Shown here: piece after piece, positions 1-8,120 of the stretch
How positions within the stretch are numbered: position 1 is the stretch's first letter
Layout: every line of letters begins with the position of its first letter
Source of the DNA: Prochlorococcus sp. AG-676-L21
GTDB taxonomy: Bacteria; Cyanobacteriota; Cyanobacteriia; PCC-6307; Cyanobiaceae
DNA length: 42,832 nucleotides
Assembly: GCA_003210915.1 (NCBI GenBank)
Contig: QCUA01000011.1
Span: forward strand, 1 to 42,832
Reading direction: 5' to 3'
Made by a program: the position numbers and the translations under genes
The notes under the pieces: model-generated
The model's database searches: none
Seen by the model: only the letters and a program-made list of their open reading frames with translations
What the model was told of the DNA's origin: nothing

Positions 1-1
1 T

Positions 2-499
2 GGTGATGATGTATTGAGAGAAAATGCTAAAAGAATAAGTAAAGTTGATAATTCTATAAGAAATTTAGCTAAAGAAATGCTTCAAAGTATGTATGCAGCC
101 AAAGGGATTGGACTTGCTGCTCCGCAAATAGGAATCAAGAAGGAGTTACTTGTAATTGATGTAAATTTTGAAGATGCTGCTGCTGATCCATTAATTTTAA
201 TAAATCCAGAAATTACTGATTATGGAACAACTTTAAATTCGTATGAAGAGGGGTGTCTAAGTATCCCAGGAGTTTATTTAAACGTTGTAAGACCTTCAAC
301 AATTAAATTAAGATTTAGAGATGAAATGGGTAGGCCAAGAAAAATGAAAGCTGATGGACTCTTAGCAAGATGCATTCAACATGAAATGGATCATCTCAAT
401 GGGGTTTTATTTGTTGATAGAGTTACTTCAAAAGAAGATTTGAATAAAGAACTCATCAAAGAAGGATTTCATCAAAAAGATGTAATACCAATAAACTGA
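2..499 (+). CDS. def: Peptide deformylase, 5' end cut off by window edge
   Basis: This enzyme removes the formyl group from the N-terminal methionine of new proteins, using a metal ion in the cytoplasm. All three family motifs are visible: GIGLAAPQIG, EGCLSIPG (metal-binding Cys) and HEMDHLNG (two metal-binding His and the catalytic Glu). The frame is open from base 2, where codons give G-D-D-V-L-R-E-N-A-K-R, the usual N-terminal part of the family, so the true start lies before the window. The TTG at 14 is not the start. The C-terminal extension is short, as in type 1B enzymes. A HIT-family gene follows 20 nt downstream on the same strand and is probably co-transcribed. Confidence 0.95.
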   Translation, partial: GDDVLRENAKRISKVDNSIRNLAKEMLQSMYAAKGIGLAAPQIGIKKELLVIDVNFEDAAADPLILINPEITDYGTTLNSYEEGCLSIPGVYLNVVRPSTIKLRFRDEMGRPRKMKADGLLARCIQHEMDHLNGVLFVDRVTSKEDLNKELIKEGFHQKDVIPIN

Positions 500-519
500 T
501 TTAATTATTCAATCAAGTA

Positions 520-861
520 ATGGCTGAAACTACAATCTTTAGCAAAATAATAAATGGTGAGATTCCATGCGAAAAGCTTCATGAAGATGAGCTTTGTATA
601 GCATTTAATGATATTGCTTCTCAAGCTCCAGTTCACTTTTTAGTAATTCCTAAAAAACCATTAGTTAGTTTATGCGAGTGTTTGGAGGAAGATAAAGATT
701 TATTAGGACATCTTCTTATAGTAGGAAAAAATATTGCCAAATCTAAGAAATTAAAAAATTGGAGAACCGTTATTAATACCGGTGAAGAATCTGGACAAAC
801 AGTATTTCATTTACATATACATTTTTTAGCTGGTAGAAAAATGAGTTGGCCTCCTGGCTAA
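520..861 (+). CDS. HIT (histidine triad) family protein
   Basis: A 113-residue protein of the HINT/PKCI-like branch of the histidine triad family, which hydrolyses purine nucleoside phosphoramidates and related nucleotides. The C-terminal signature F-H-L-H-I-H-F-L-A-G-R (about residues 96-106) holds the catalytic H-x-H-x-H. The N-terminus (T-I-F-S-K-I-I-N-G-E-I-P) is the typical start of bacterial HINT proteins, so the ATG at 520 is well supported. Length is normal. It lies 20 nt after def and is followed directly by a hairpin terminator. The cellular substrate is unknown. Confidence 0.93.
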   Translation: MAETTIFSKIINGEIPCEKLHEDELCIAFNDIASQAPVHFLVIPKKPLVSLCECLEEDKDLLGHLLIVGKNIAKSKKLKNWRTVINTGEESGQTVFHLHIHFLAGRKMSWPPG

Positions 862-884
862 AACTCTCAAAAGAGTTTCTTTTT
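861..884 (+). terminator. Rho-independent terminator after the HIT gene
   Basis: The stem AAACTCT / AGAGTTT (861-867 with 872-878) is a perfect 7-bp pairing with a CAAA loop, followed at once by CTTTTT. The hairpin begins on the last base of the HIT stop codon. It should end the def-HIT transcript. Confidence 0.7.
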
Positions 885-910
885 AGCTATAAATAAGAAA
901 AAAATTTAAT

Positions 911-1198
911 ATGAATTCTCCAAAATCCCTCAATAAAAAACCTAAAAATTTATTAGATCTAATTACTATAAATTGGGAGAGTTTAGATGAATCTCAGAAG
1001 ATAGTTTTAACTAAAATTTGGAAAGTATTAACTTACAAATGGCAACTACAGATTTTATTTAATTTACCTTTTCTAATATGGTGGCTATTGGATGTGTCGA
1101 TTATAAAAGTTCATGAATTTGATTTAAAACTATTAACTTACCTAAACCTTCCCGATTGGGCACTAGCATTAATAGGCTTTGGTCAAGCAACAACATAA
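911..1198 (+). CDS. Unrecognised 95-residue protein with one hydrophobic segment
   Basis: I do not recognise a named family. The protein begins with a basic, Asn/Lys-rich stretch of about 15 residues. It then has an amphipathic, Trp-rich middle (N-W-E-S-L-D, K-Y-K-W-Q) and a hydrophobic segment near residues 48-65 (L-P-F-L-I-W-W-L-L) that could be one membrane span. The ATG at 911 follows an A-rich leader just after the terminator at 861-884, so it probably opens a new transcript continuing into the ABC transporter 40 nt downstream. The acidic, tryptophan-containing motif and base use resemble neighbouring core genes, so I treat it as real. A membrane role linked to the transporter is possible but is only inferred from position. 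Confidence 0.7.
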   Translation: MNSPKSLNKKPKNLLDLITINWESLDESQKIVLTKIWKVLTYKWQLQILFNLPFLIWWLLDVSIIKVHEFDLKLLTYLNLPDWALALIGFGQATT

Positions 1199-1238
1199 AA
1201 GATATAATTGATTTTAAAAGAAAATAATTTTAATATTG

Positions 1239-3218
1239 ATGAATCCAATTGTCAGCAAGAAATCTAGAATTTATAATCAGCTGGAAAAGTTAAGAAAATT
1301 AGCTCAACCTTTTTTCCTACCAATTGATCAGTGTAATGGCTATCAATTCATTTGGCTTCTAATATCACTACTGTTTTGTGTGGGTGGCATTGTTCTAATT
1401 GGCCTAACTGGAATAATAAGTTTTTTGGAAAATATTCAACCAGTTCTTGTTGAGAAATATTTTGGCGGAGTACAAAATACTATCAATGGGATTTGGTCTG
1501 GTTGGTGGGGTTTATTTTTTTCAGGATTATTTCTAATAGGTTCAGGAAGTTTTTTTGCCTTAAGAAAACAATTAAAAAATAGGAGATGGTTACATTGGCT
1601 AATTCTTGGAATAATTGTATTAATGCTACTTTCAGTTAATGGAATAAACGCAGGTATAGGTTTCATATATAAAGACCTAACAAACGCTCTAAATTTAAGA
1701 CAAGAAGCAAGCTTTAATAATATTTTAATTATATATGGATGCTGTTTTGCAGCAGCGTTACCAATCAGAGTATTACAAATTTTTTGCACATATAAACTTG
1801 GAATCATTTGGAGAGATTGGCTTACCAATAAATTAGTCTCTGACTACATGACTAATAAGGCTTATTACACTTTAAATCCTAATGATGAAGCAACTGATGT
1901 TGACAACCCAGATCAACGAATTACAGAAGATACAAAAGCTTTTACCAGTCAAAGTCTAAGTTTCACATTGGGAGTTTTTGATGCGTTACTTACTTTTTCC
2001 CTCAATATATTAATTCTGTGGACAATAAGTAGAAATCTTACCTTATCCTTATTTGGTTACGCTGCTTTTGCTACCTCAATTCTTATAATTTCCGGAAGGA
2101 AATTAGTTAAACTTGACTATAATCAATTACGTTATGAAGCAGACTTTAGATATGGATTAGTTCATATTAGAGATAATGCAGAGTCAATAGCTTTTTATTC
2201 TGGGGAAAAACCAGAAAAAACTGAAACTCAAAGAAGATTAATTGAAGTTGTCAATAATTTTAATTTATTAATAATTTGGAGAGTCATTATTGATGTAATG
2301 CGTAGATCAACCACTTATGCAGGTGTATTTATACCTTATTTGATAATGTCAGCAGCTTACTTTACCGGGGAAATAGATTTTGGGAGTTTTAATCAATCAA
2401 TTTTCGCCTTTAATATTGTTGAAGGATCATTATTCTTTGTAGTTAATCAAATAGAAGAATTAGCAAAATTCACTGCAGGAATTAGCCGTTTAGAAGGATT
2501 TCAATCTAAAGTAGAAACAATTAGTAAACAAAAGCCAACAGAAAATAAACAAGATATTTCGAATATTTCTTCAATTATTATTAATGATGTTAGTCTTTCT
2601 CCTCCAGACTCAACAAAAACTATAGTCAAAGATCTTAATTTAAGTATTGATGTCAATCAGTCATTACTTGTAGTAGGTCCATCAGGTTGTGGTAAAACAT
2701 CCCTTTTAAGAATGATCAGTGGTTTATGGGAACCAGCTCTTGGTTCAATACAAAAACCAAAAACAGGAGAATTATTATTTATTCCTCAAAAGCCATACAT
2801 GCTTTTAGGTTCCTTAAGAGAACAATTATGTTATCCAACAGAAGTTGCTAAATTTTCTGATGAACATTTAGTAGCCGTTCTTGATGAAGTTAATTTAAGT
2901 TCACTTATAAATCGTTACCCTAACCTCGATATAAAACAAGATTGGCCAAGAATTTTATCTTTAGGAGAACAGCAAAGGCTTGCTTTTGCAAGGCTTTTAT
3001 TAAATTCTCCTAGATTTGCAGTCCTAGATGAAGCAACTAGTGCACTAGACATAGCGACTGAAAAACGCTTATATAATTTATTAAGAGAAAGAGAGCTATC
3101 TCTAATAAGTGTTGGACATAGGCCAAGTTTAAAAGACTTTCATGAAAACATTTTGGAATTAAATGGAGATGGAAATTGGAAATTATTCACCTCTGATAAG
3201 TATAATTTTAAAAATTAG
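1239..3218 (+). CDS. ABC transporter, fused membrane and ATPase domains (SbmA/YddA/ABCD type)
   Basis: A 659-residue half-transporter with a membrane domain (about residues 30-400, several hydrophobic segments) fused to an ATPase domain (about 440-655). ATPase motifs are complete: Walker A G-P-S-G-C-G-K-T, Q-loop F-I-P-Q-K-P-Y, signature L-S-L-G-E-Q-Q-R, Walker B F-A-V-L-D-E-A-T-S-A-L-D and H-loop G-H-R. The Q-K-P-Y-M-L-L-G-S-L-R-E-Q-L motif and the membrane domain (R-D-W-L-T, N-P-D-Q-R-I, E-S-I-A-F-Y-S-G-E) are typical of the SbmA/BacA and peroxisomal ABCD families. It probably works as a homodimer in the inner membrane; the substrate is unknown. A TTG at 1236 sits one codon upstream, but ATG 1239 is the better start. 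An hli gene follows after 9 nt, so the two are probably one operon. Confidence 0.9.
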   Translation: MNPIVSKKSRIYNQLEKLRKLAQPFFLPIDQCNGYQFIWLLISLLFCVGGIVLIGLTGIISFLENIQPVLVEKYFGGVQNTINGIWSGWWGLFFSGLFLIGSGSFFALRKQLKNRRWLHWLILGIIVLMLLSVNGINAGIGFIYKDLTNALNLRQEASFNNILIIYGCCFAAALPIRVLQIFCTYKLGIIWRDWLTNKLVSDYMTNKAYYTLNPNDEATDVDNPDQRITEDTKAFTSQSLSFTLGVFDALLTFSLNILILWTISRNLTLSLFGYAAFATSILIISGRKLVKLDYNQLRYEADFRYGLVHIRDNAESIAFYSGEKPEKTETQRRLIEVVNNFNLLIIWRVIIDVMRRSTTYAGVFIPYLIMSAAYFTGEIDFGSFNQSIFAFNIVEGSLFFVVNQIEELAKFTAGISRLEGFQSKVETISKQKPTENKQDISNISSIIINDVSLSPPDSTKTIVKDLNLSIDVNQSLLVVGPSGCGKTSLLRMISGLWEPALGSIQKPKTGELLFIPQKPYMLLGSLREQLCYPTEVAKFSDEHLVAVLDEVNLSSLINRYPNLDIKQDWPRILSLGEQQRLAFARLLLNSPRFAVLDEATSALDIATEKRLYNLLRERELSLISVGHRPSLKDFHENILELNGDGNWKLFTSDKYNFKN

Positions 3219-3227
3219 TAGAAAAAA

Positions 3228-3464
3228 ATGAACTCAACTGAAAAAGACGATTTAAGTGAAGGTCTAGTGAATAAAGAGAACATGAATTCTGAAGGAATTA
3301 AAATTGATGAGCAATCAATTGAAATTGAAGATAAATATAAGTTTGGATGGAGCAATTATTCAGAAATAACAAATGGAAGATTCGCAATGCTAGGATTTTT
3401 AGCAATTATTTTAATTGAATTAATAAGTCAAAAATCATTTCTAAATTGGGCTGGGATATTTTAA
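3228..3464 (+). CDS. hli: High-light-inducible protein (Hlip, one-helix chlorophyll-binding family)
   Basis: A 78-residue protein of the Hlip/SCP family, thylakoid proteins that bind chlorophyll and carotenoid and protect photosystem II assembly under light stress. The diagnostic helix is at about residues 40-68: F-G-W-S-N-Y-S-E-I-T-N-G-R-F-A-M-L-G-F, with the E-x-x-N-G-R-x-A-M-x-G-F chlorophyll-binding signature. The 37 residues before it are acidic and not conserved in general. The gene starts 9 nt after the ABC transporter stop, so it is probably cotranscribed with it. It converges on ycf66 with no spacer, the stops being adjacent at 3464/3465. Confidence 0.93.
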   Translation: MNSTEKDDLSEGLVNKENMNSEGIKIDEQSIEIEDKYKFGWSNYSEITNGRFAMLGFLAIILIELISQKSFLNWAGIF

Positions 3465-4397
3465 TTAGTCATCAAATCTAGAGCTGTTATCTCTGGGTTT
3501 ATTTTTTTTTGTGCCTACAGTATATCTTCCAGTTTTATTTTTAGAGGTTGATCTTGCACTCGCTGCTGTGCTTCTTGTTTGACGAGGCTTTTTTACTTCA
3601 TTTATATTTGTAGAAAATGATGCATCTTCTACTTTTTCTCTTGAAGTCTGAGATCTTATAGATGATCTTGTTGATTTGTTAGAAGAGAGTGAAGAATCCT
3701 TAAGAGAGGAATTATTTGATTTTCTTGAAACTTCTTGATTAGATAATGGCCGAGAGCCTCTTTTAATTTCACTTCTTGATGATCTTCTTTCTCCAAAACT
3801 TCCTCTTCTATCCTCATTACTAATCCTATTGTCTTCAGTCCGATTTCTTCTTCTCTTAGGTTCATCATTCTCAAATTGATTAGACTCTCTTAAAGAAGGA
3901 CGCCTCCTGCTTACTGCAGATTCAGGGATAGCTCTTGATATATTTCTCCTTTGCGATCTACCTTCCATATAATCATCTTCTAAATCATCATCTTGAGGTT
4001 TAAATCTTCTAGAAGGTCTATCAGAATCTTCAAATTGATCATAATCGTCATTAAATCTATTTCTAGAAGAATTTCTAGGCATATCTGGAATCTGATCATC
4101 TTCAAAATAAGAAGATCTTCTTGCTTGGTCAGTGGCAACGCCTCTTAATCGAACACTTTCATATGCAAAGAATACCGTCGTTCCTGCTAATAAAAACTGC
4201 CCAAATTGCAAAATAGGATCTAATCTCCATCCTTGAAAAAATAATATTCCTCCACATAAAAGACCTATTGCCGCAAAGAAAACATCATAATCTCTTGCCA
4301 GCGCAGGTTTAAATGACCTCAAAAAATATAGGCCGCCTCCACATACAGCTAGTACGATGCCTACAATACTCGCCCAGTTTAGACTAGCATTGACCAC
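3465..4397 (-). CDS. ycf66: Ycf66 family protein
   Basis: A 310-residue member of the Ycf66 family found in cyanobacteria and some plastids; its function is unknown, probably in thylakoids. The N-terminal 95 residues hold the conserved part (N-W-A-S-I-V-G-I-V-L-A, F-K-P-A-L-A-R-D-Y-D-V-F-F-A-A-I-G-L-L-C-G-G-I-L) with about three hydrophobic helices. The last two-thirds is a highly charged low-complexity tail rich in Arg, Ser, Asp and Asn, very likely disordered and cytoplasmic. The ATG at 4397 begins M-V-N-A-S-L-N-W, as expected for the family. It lies 78 nt downstream of psbX on the same strand, so joint transcription of two photosynthesis-related genes is possible. Confidence 0.9.
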   Translation of the reverse strand: MVNASLNWASIVGIVLAVCGGGLYFLRSFKPALARDYDVFFAAIGLLCGGILFFQGWRLDPILQFGQFLLAGTTVFFAYESVRLRGVATDQARRSSYFEDDQIPDMPRNSSRNRFNDDYDQFEDSDRPSRRFKPQDDDLEDDYMEGRSQRRNISRAIPESAVSRRRPSLRESNQFENDEPKRRRNRTEDNRISNEDRRGSFGERRSSRSEIKRGSRPLSNQEVSRKSNNSSLKDSSLSSNKSTRSSIRSQTSREKVEDASFSTNINEVKKPRQTRSTAASARSTSKNKTGRYTVGTKKNKPRDNSSRFDD

Positions 4398-4475
4398 TTT
4401 TTTTCTCCAAAACTTATTTTTTTAAAGTGCAATAAAGCACCTTTATATATAGTTTACTTAAAACTTTTATAAAAA

Positions 4476-4664
4476 CTAGCGTCTACGTGTAGCTGAAGTA
4501 CGTTCAAGTGAATCTTTTTGGCTAACAAAGATCAAAAAAGCTGCTGCTGGAATAACTATAAGTAACGCTGCTGCGAAGAAACTCGCTATCATATTAAAAC
4601 TAGAATTACCAGCGACTTCTGGGGAAACATCAGCCGCTAATATTAGATTTGAAATTTGAATCAC
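4476..4664 (-). CDS. psbX: Photosystem II protein PsbX
   Basis: A 62-residue single-span protein matching picocyanobacterial PsbX, a small photosystem II core subunit that affects the QB site region. The N-terminus [12 protein letters not shown] precedes the transmembrane helix [20 protein letters not shown]. After the helix comes the conserved [11 protein letters not shown], and the protein ends in a short basic tail (T-R-R-R). Length is slightly above that of many PsbX proteins because of N- and C-terminal extensions, as in marine strains. It is divergent from the YggT gene, with 90 nt of shared promoter region. Confidence 0.88.
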   Translation of the reverse strand: MIQISNLILAADVSPEVAGNSSFNMIASFFAAALLIVIPAAAFLIFVSQKDSLERTSATRRR

Positions 4665-4754
4665 TTTTTTAAAATTAAATTCTGAATTTATAATACGAAT
4701 TAAATCCCAACTTATGGGATATTTATTAAGATGGATTAAATAATTGTCATTTCA

Positions 4755-5060
4755 TTGTCTCAAAACTATTTAAACGTTTTAGATCTTACGTTAGGAATTC
4801 TTTTATCGTTTCTAACGCTAGTCTTTTTAATAAGATTAATATTAACTTGGTACCCAAAAGTTGATTTAAATAAGGGTCTTTGGTTATTTATTGCAGTCCC
4901 AACAAGTTCTATTTTAAACTTTACAAGAAAATTGATTCCTCCCATCGGGGGGGTCGATGTGGGGCCAGTCATTTGGATAGGAATAATAAGTTTTATAAGA
5001 GAAATATTGGTTGGACAGCAAGGTTTAATCAAATTAGCCATTCATAAGAGTATTAATTAA
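4755..5060 (+). CDS. YggT family membrane protein
   Basis: A 101-residue protein of the YggT family, small bacterial inner-membrane proteins with two hydrophobic segments; cyanobacterial and plastid relatives are linked to membrane organisation and division. Visible are helix 1 (L-G-I-L-L-S-F-L-T-L-V-F-L-I-R-L-I-L-T-W), the conserved Y-P and P-x-x-x-I-L-x-x-x-R-K-L-I-P-P-I-G-G-V-D sequence at about residues 50-70, and helix 2 (G-P-V-I-W-I-G-I-I-S-F). The frame is only open from 4740, so a TTG at 4755 is the best start; no ATG fits. The accC gene converges on it from the right. Confidence 0.88.
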   Translation: MSQNYLNVLDLTLGILLSFLTLVFLIRLILTWYPKVDLNKGLWLFIAVPTSSILNFTRKLIPPIGGVDVGPVIWIGIISFIREILVGQQGLIKLAIHKSIN

Positions 5061-5078
5061 GAAAGCATGATATTGCAT

Positions 5079-6428
5079 TTAATAGTTGGGTAATAATTCT
5101 TCCTCAACGTATTTTGTATGAATTTTGCCTTCCATAAATTTTCTTTTATTGAGAAGAGATAAATGAAAGTTAATTGTTGTTGGAATTCCTGTTACAGCGC
5201 ATTCATTTAAAGCTCTATTCATTCTTTTAATAGCAGTATTACGATCTTTACCCCAGACTATTAATTTTCCTATAAGAGAATCATAAAATGGAGGTATTTC
5301 ATAACCAGTATAAACATGACTATCAACCCTTACTCCAGGACCCCCTGGAGGCAACCATCCCGTTATTTTTCCAGGCGATGGGCGAAAATTATGCGAAGGG
5401 TCTTCAGCATTAATTCTGCATTCAATAGCATGACCTTTTAATTGAATATCGTCTTGAGTAAATTCTAAATTGTCACCTCCAGCTATTTTGATTTGTTCAG
5501 CGATTAGATCAACACCAGTAACCATTTCAGTTACGGGGTGTTCCACTTGAATTCTGGTATTCATCTCCATAAAGTAAAAATTATTCTCATCATCTACTAA
5601 AAATTCAACAGTTCCCGCCCCTTCATAACTAATACTTTTTGCAGCAGCAATGGCTGCATTACCCATTTTTTTTCTAAGAGAATGGTTTATAGCTGGACTG
5701 GGAGACTCTTCTAATAATTTTTGGTGCCTCCTTTGTACAGAACAATCTCTCTCTCCTAGATGAACCACATTACCTGACCTGTCAGCAAGGATTTGAATTT
5801 CTACATGTCTTGGCTTTTTTATAAATTTCTCCATATATAAACCATCATTTCCAAATGCCGCTTCTGCTTCTCCTTGGGCTGCTTTAAACATTTTTTCTAA
5901 ATTAGCCTTATTTTCAACCAATCTCATTCCTCTACCTCCTCCTCCAGCCGTGGCTTTTATTATGACAGGATATCCAATCTCTTTTGCCATTTCGTAGGCC
6001 TCCTCGACACTCGATAATAAACCTTTACTTCCCGGAACAGTTGGTACTCCGACTCTCTCCATTGTCTCTTTAGCAGTAGATTTGTCTCCCATTGATCTAA
6101 TAGCATTGGGAGATGGACCAATGAAAGTTATACCATGATCGTTACACATTTCTGCAAATTTATCGTTCTCCGCAAGAAAACCATAACCTGGATGAATAGC
6201 ATCAACTCCTCTAGATGTAGCAGCAGCTAAGATATTAGGAATATTTAAATAACTCTTGTTACTTAGTGAGTCTCCAACGCAAACTGCTTCATCTGCTAAT
6301 TGCACATGCAATGCCTTTTTATCTACGGTGCTATAAACAGCAACAGTTGCAATATCAAGCTCTCTACAACTTCTGATAATTCGTAAAGCTATTTCTCCAC
6401 GATTAGCAATTAAAACTTTTTCAACCAT
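5079..6428 (-). CDS. accC: Acetyl-CoA carboxylase biotin carboxylase subunit
   Basis: Biotin carboxylase uses ATP and bicarbonate to carboxylate the biotin on AccB, the first step of fatty acid synthesis. The 449-residue length equals the standard bacterial enzyme. Visible are the N-terminal domain ([16 protein letters not shown]), [10 protein letters not shown], the glycine-rich ATP loop [12 protein letters not shown] and the active-site region [15 protein letters not shown]. The start [10 protein letters not shown] is canonical. It is transcribed alone from a 305-bp intergenic region shared with the divergent tRNA-Leu. Confidence 0.97.
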   Translation of the reverse strand: MVEKVLIANRGEIALRIIRSCRELDIATVAVYSTVDKKALHVQLADEAVCVGDSLSNKSYLNIPNILAAATSRGVDAIHPGYGFLAENDKFAEMCNDHGITFIGPSPNAIRSMGDKSTAKETMERVGVPTVPGSKGLLSSVEEAYEMAKEIGYPVIIKATAGGGGRGMRLVENKANLEKMFKAAQGEAEAAFGNDGLYMEKFIKKPRHVEIQILADRSGNVVHLGERDCSVQRRHQKLLEESPSPAINHSLRKKMGNAAIAAAKSISYEGAGTVEFLVDDENNFYFMEMNTRIQVEHPVTEMVTGVDLIAEQIKIAGGDNLEFTQDDIQLKGHAIECRINAEDPSHNFRPSPGKITGWLPPGGPGVRVDSHVYTGYEIPPFYDSLIGKLIVWGKDRNTAIKRMNRALNECAVTGIPTTINFHLSLLNKRKFMEGKIHTKYVEEELLPNY

Positions 6429-6733
6429 TACAAAATTAAATTGAAGAAATAAAAATTAATTTAAATTGAAATTACTTTAAAAAGTATTCAATAAAATTTT
6501 TGAATTTCAAGAATGCATTGATTAACAATACAACCTAAAACGTTATATGTGGATAATTATTTATTTATGCAATAGAAAAAATCAGTCATTTTAAGTATTT
6601 AAAACTAAGTTATATAAAATAAATCTTTTAAGAATTTAAACAGAGCAAATTAGTAAAATATTATCGCAAATTAATGCGCTTAATGTATGATAACTTAGTG
6701 GTTTAAGAACACCCTTGTGCTCGAAAACCCTTT
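6429..6733. other. 305-bp AT-rich intergenic region between accC and tRNA-Leu
   Basis: No convincing ORF or stable hairpin is visible here. It must hold the divergent promoters of accC (leftward) and the tRNA-Leu unit (rightward). TATGAT at 6686-6691 is a plausible -10 box for the tRNA, but I see no clear -35 hexamer. Confidence 0.5.
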
Positions 6734-6815
6734 GCGGACGTGGCGGAATTGGTAGACGCGCACGTCTAAGGAGCGTGTGGCTTAGGCCTTGCGAGTTCAA
6801 GTCTCGCCGTCCGCA
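6734..6815 (+). tRNA. tRNA-Leu, anticodon read as AAG
   Basis: An 82-nt class II tRNA. Acceptor stem GCGGACG (6734-6740) pairs with CGTCCGC (6808-6814), discriminator A at 6815; the CCA is not encoded. The D-arm has the Leu-type GGAATTGGTAGAC loop. The anticodon stem CACGT / GCGTG (6761-6765 with 6773-6777) closes the loop CTAAGGA. With T at position 33 (6767) the anticodon is A-A-G (6768-6770), reading CUU/CUC leucine codons. A variable arm of about 13 nt and a perfect T-arm (GCGAG / CTCGC) follow. The next gene's start codon is only 25 nt downstream, so tRNA 3' processing must cut off the mRNA leader if they share a transcript. Confidence 0.93.
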
Positions 6816-6840
6816 TTTAATGTATCTTGGATTGACTGCA

Positions 6841-8109
6841 ATGAAAGAAAAATCAATTGCAGTTGTAATTATCTCTAATGGGCCTGGAGAATTATCAACG
6901 TGGGTAAGGCCTGTAGTGGATTATCTAAATAAGATAAATGATACTTCGAAAAATATTGATAAACTGAATTTCTCAATAAGATTAGTTTTAGTACCGTGTC
7001 CAAATGCTACTGGTAAAGAATATGAAGTTGCTAAATCATGGCACAAATTTGAATTAGTTACAGAAGCAAAGACTTTTTGGAAATTGTTAATCAGGCCTGC
7101 TCAATATGCAAAATGGCCTAAAAAAGGGATCGTTATTTTTCTTGGAGGTGATCAATTTTGGAGTGTTTTGTTAGCAAAAAGATTAGGTTATATCAACATC
7201 ACATATGCTGAATGGATTTCAAGATGGCCACGTTGGAACAATGTAATTGCAGCAATGAATAAAAACGTTAAGAAAAGCATTCCTTCAAAATATAGATATA
7301 AATGTAAAATTATTGGCGATTTAATGGCAGACATTACTAATAAAAAAGAAATTGCTTTAAATCTTGAAGAAAAAAAGTGGATTGCTTTACTACCAGGTTC
7401 TAAAAAAGCAAAGCTCATGGTAGGTATTCCTTTCTTTCTTGAAATGGCTGATCATATTAATAAAAATAATAGAAATATTAACTTTATTATTCCCATAGCA
7501 CCAACTACAAGTACAACCGAATATTTATTCTTTCAAAGTAATAAGAATCCTATATCAAAATATTATTCATCCAAAATTAAACAAATTAAACAAATTAAAA
7601 GTTCCGTTTTTGATTATGTTATTGAAACCTCAAATAATACAAAAATTTATTTAATTAATAAACACCCTTGCTATGAAGTACTAAAAAAATGTGATCTTGC
7701 AATTACCACAGTTGGAGCAAATACTGCCGAATTAGCTTCACTTACTTTACCCATGATAGTTGTTCTACCCACCCAACATTTGAATGTAATGAACGCTTGG
7801 GACGGTATCTTCGGAATAATTGGGAAAATTTCTTTTATCAATAAATTCTTCACTTTTATAATTAAAAATTGGTACTTAAAGCAGAAAAAATTTTTTTCAT
7901 GGCCAAATATAAAAGCTAACAAGTTAATTATTCCAGAAAGAATAGGAAACATTTCACCAAAACAAATCGCTAATGAAGCTATATTTCTGATAAAAAATAA
8001 AAAATATTTAAGTGAGCAAAAAGATAATTTATCAAAACAACGAGGGAAAACTGGTGCAGTTAAAAAATTAGCTTACATAATTTTTAATTCGATCAAAAAA
8101 TTCAGTTAA
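6841..8109 (+). CDS. LpxB-like glycosyltransferase (cyanobacterial lipid-A-disaccharide-synthase-related)
   Basis: A 422-residue GT-B-type protein resembling the LpxB (GT19) superfamily. N-terminal I-I-S-N-G-P-G-E-L-S-T-W is the sugar-nucleotide-side loop seen in LpxB-like proteins. L-L-P-G-S-K begins the second Rossmann domain, and the C-terminal C-D-L-A-I-T-T-V-G-A-N-T-A-E-L-A matches the LpxB nucleotide-binding helix. The cyanobacterial version is longer and divergent, and marine Prochlorococcus lacks classical lipid A, so the actual acceptor is uncertain. An open frame runs back through the tRNA gene. I place the start at ATG 6841 (M-K-E-K-S-I-A-V-V); ATG 6820 is an alternative only 4 nt after the tRNA. 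Confidence 0.75.
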   Translation: MKEKSIAVVIISNGPGELSTWVRPVVDYLNKINDTSKNIDKLNFSIRLVLVPCPNATGKEYEVAKSWHKFELVTEAKTFWKLLIRPAQYAKWPKKGIVIFLGGDQFWSVLLAKRLGYINITYAEWISRWPRWNNVIAAMNKNVKKSIPSKYRYKCKIIGDLMADITNKKEIALNLEEKKWIALLPGSKKAKLMVGIPFFLEMADHINKNNRNINFIIPIAPTTSTTEYLFFQSNKNPISKYYSSKIKQIKQIKSSVFDYVIETSNNTKIYLINKHPCYEVLKKCDLAITTVGANTAELASLTLPMIVVLPTQHLNVMNAWDGIFGIIGKISFINKFFTFIIKNWYLKQKKFFSWPNIKANKLIIPERIGNISPKQIANEAIFLIKNKKYLSEQKDNLSKQRGKTGAVKKLAYIIFNSIKKFS

Positions 8110-8120
8110 TTACTAAATAA

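Noticed and set aside
4421..4445. Terminator between psbX and ycf66
   Set aside because: A 7-bp hairpin with a bulge is present, but on the transcribed strand it is followed by A residues, not a T run.
6715..6840. Longer N-terminus of the LpxB-like protein
   Set aside because: This part is the tRNA-Leu gene read as protein; conserved residues begin after ATG 6841.
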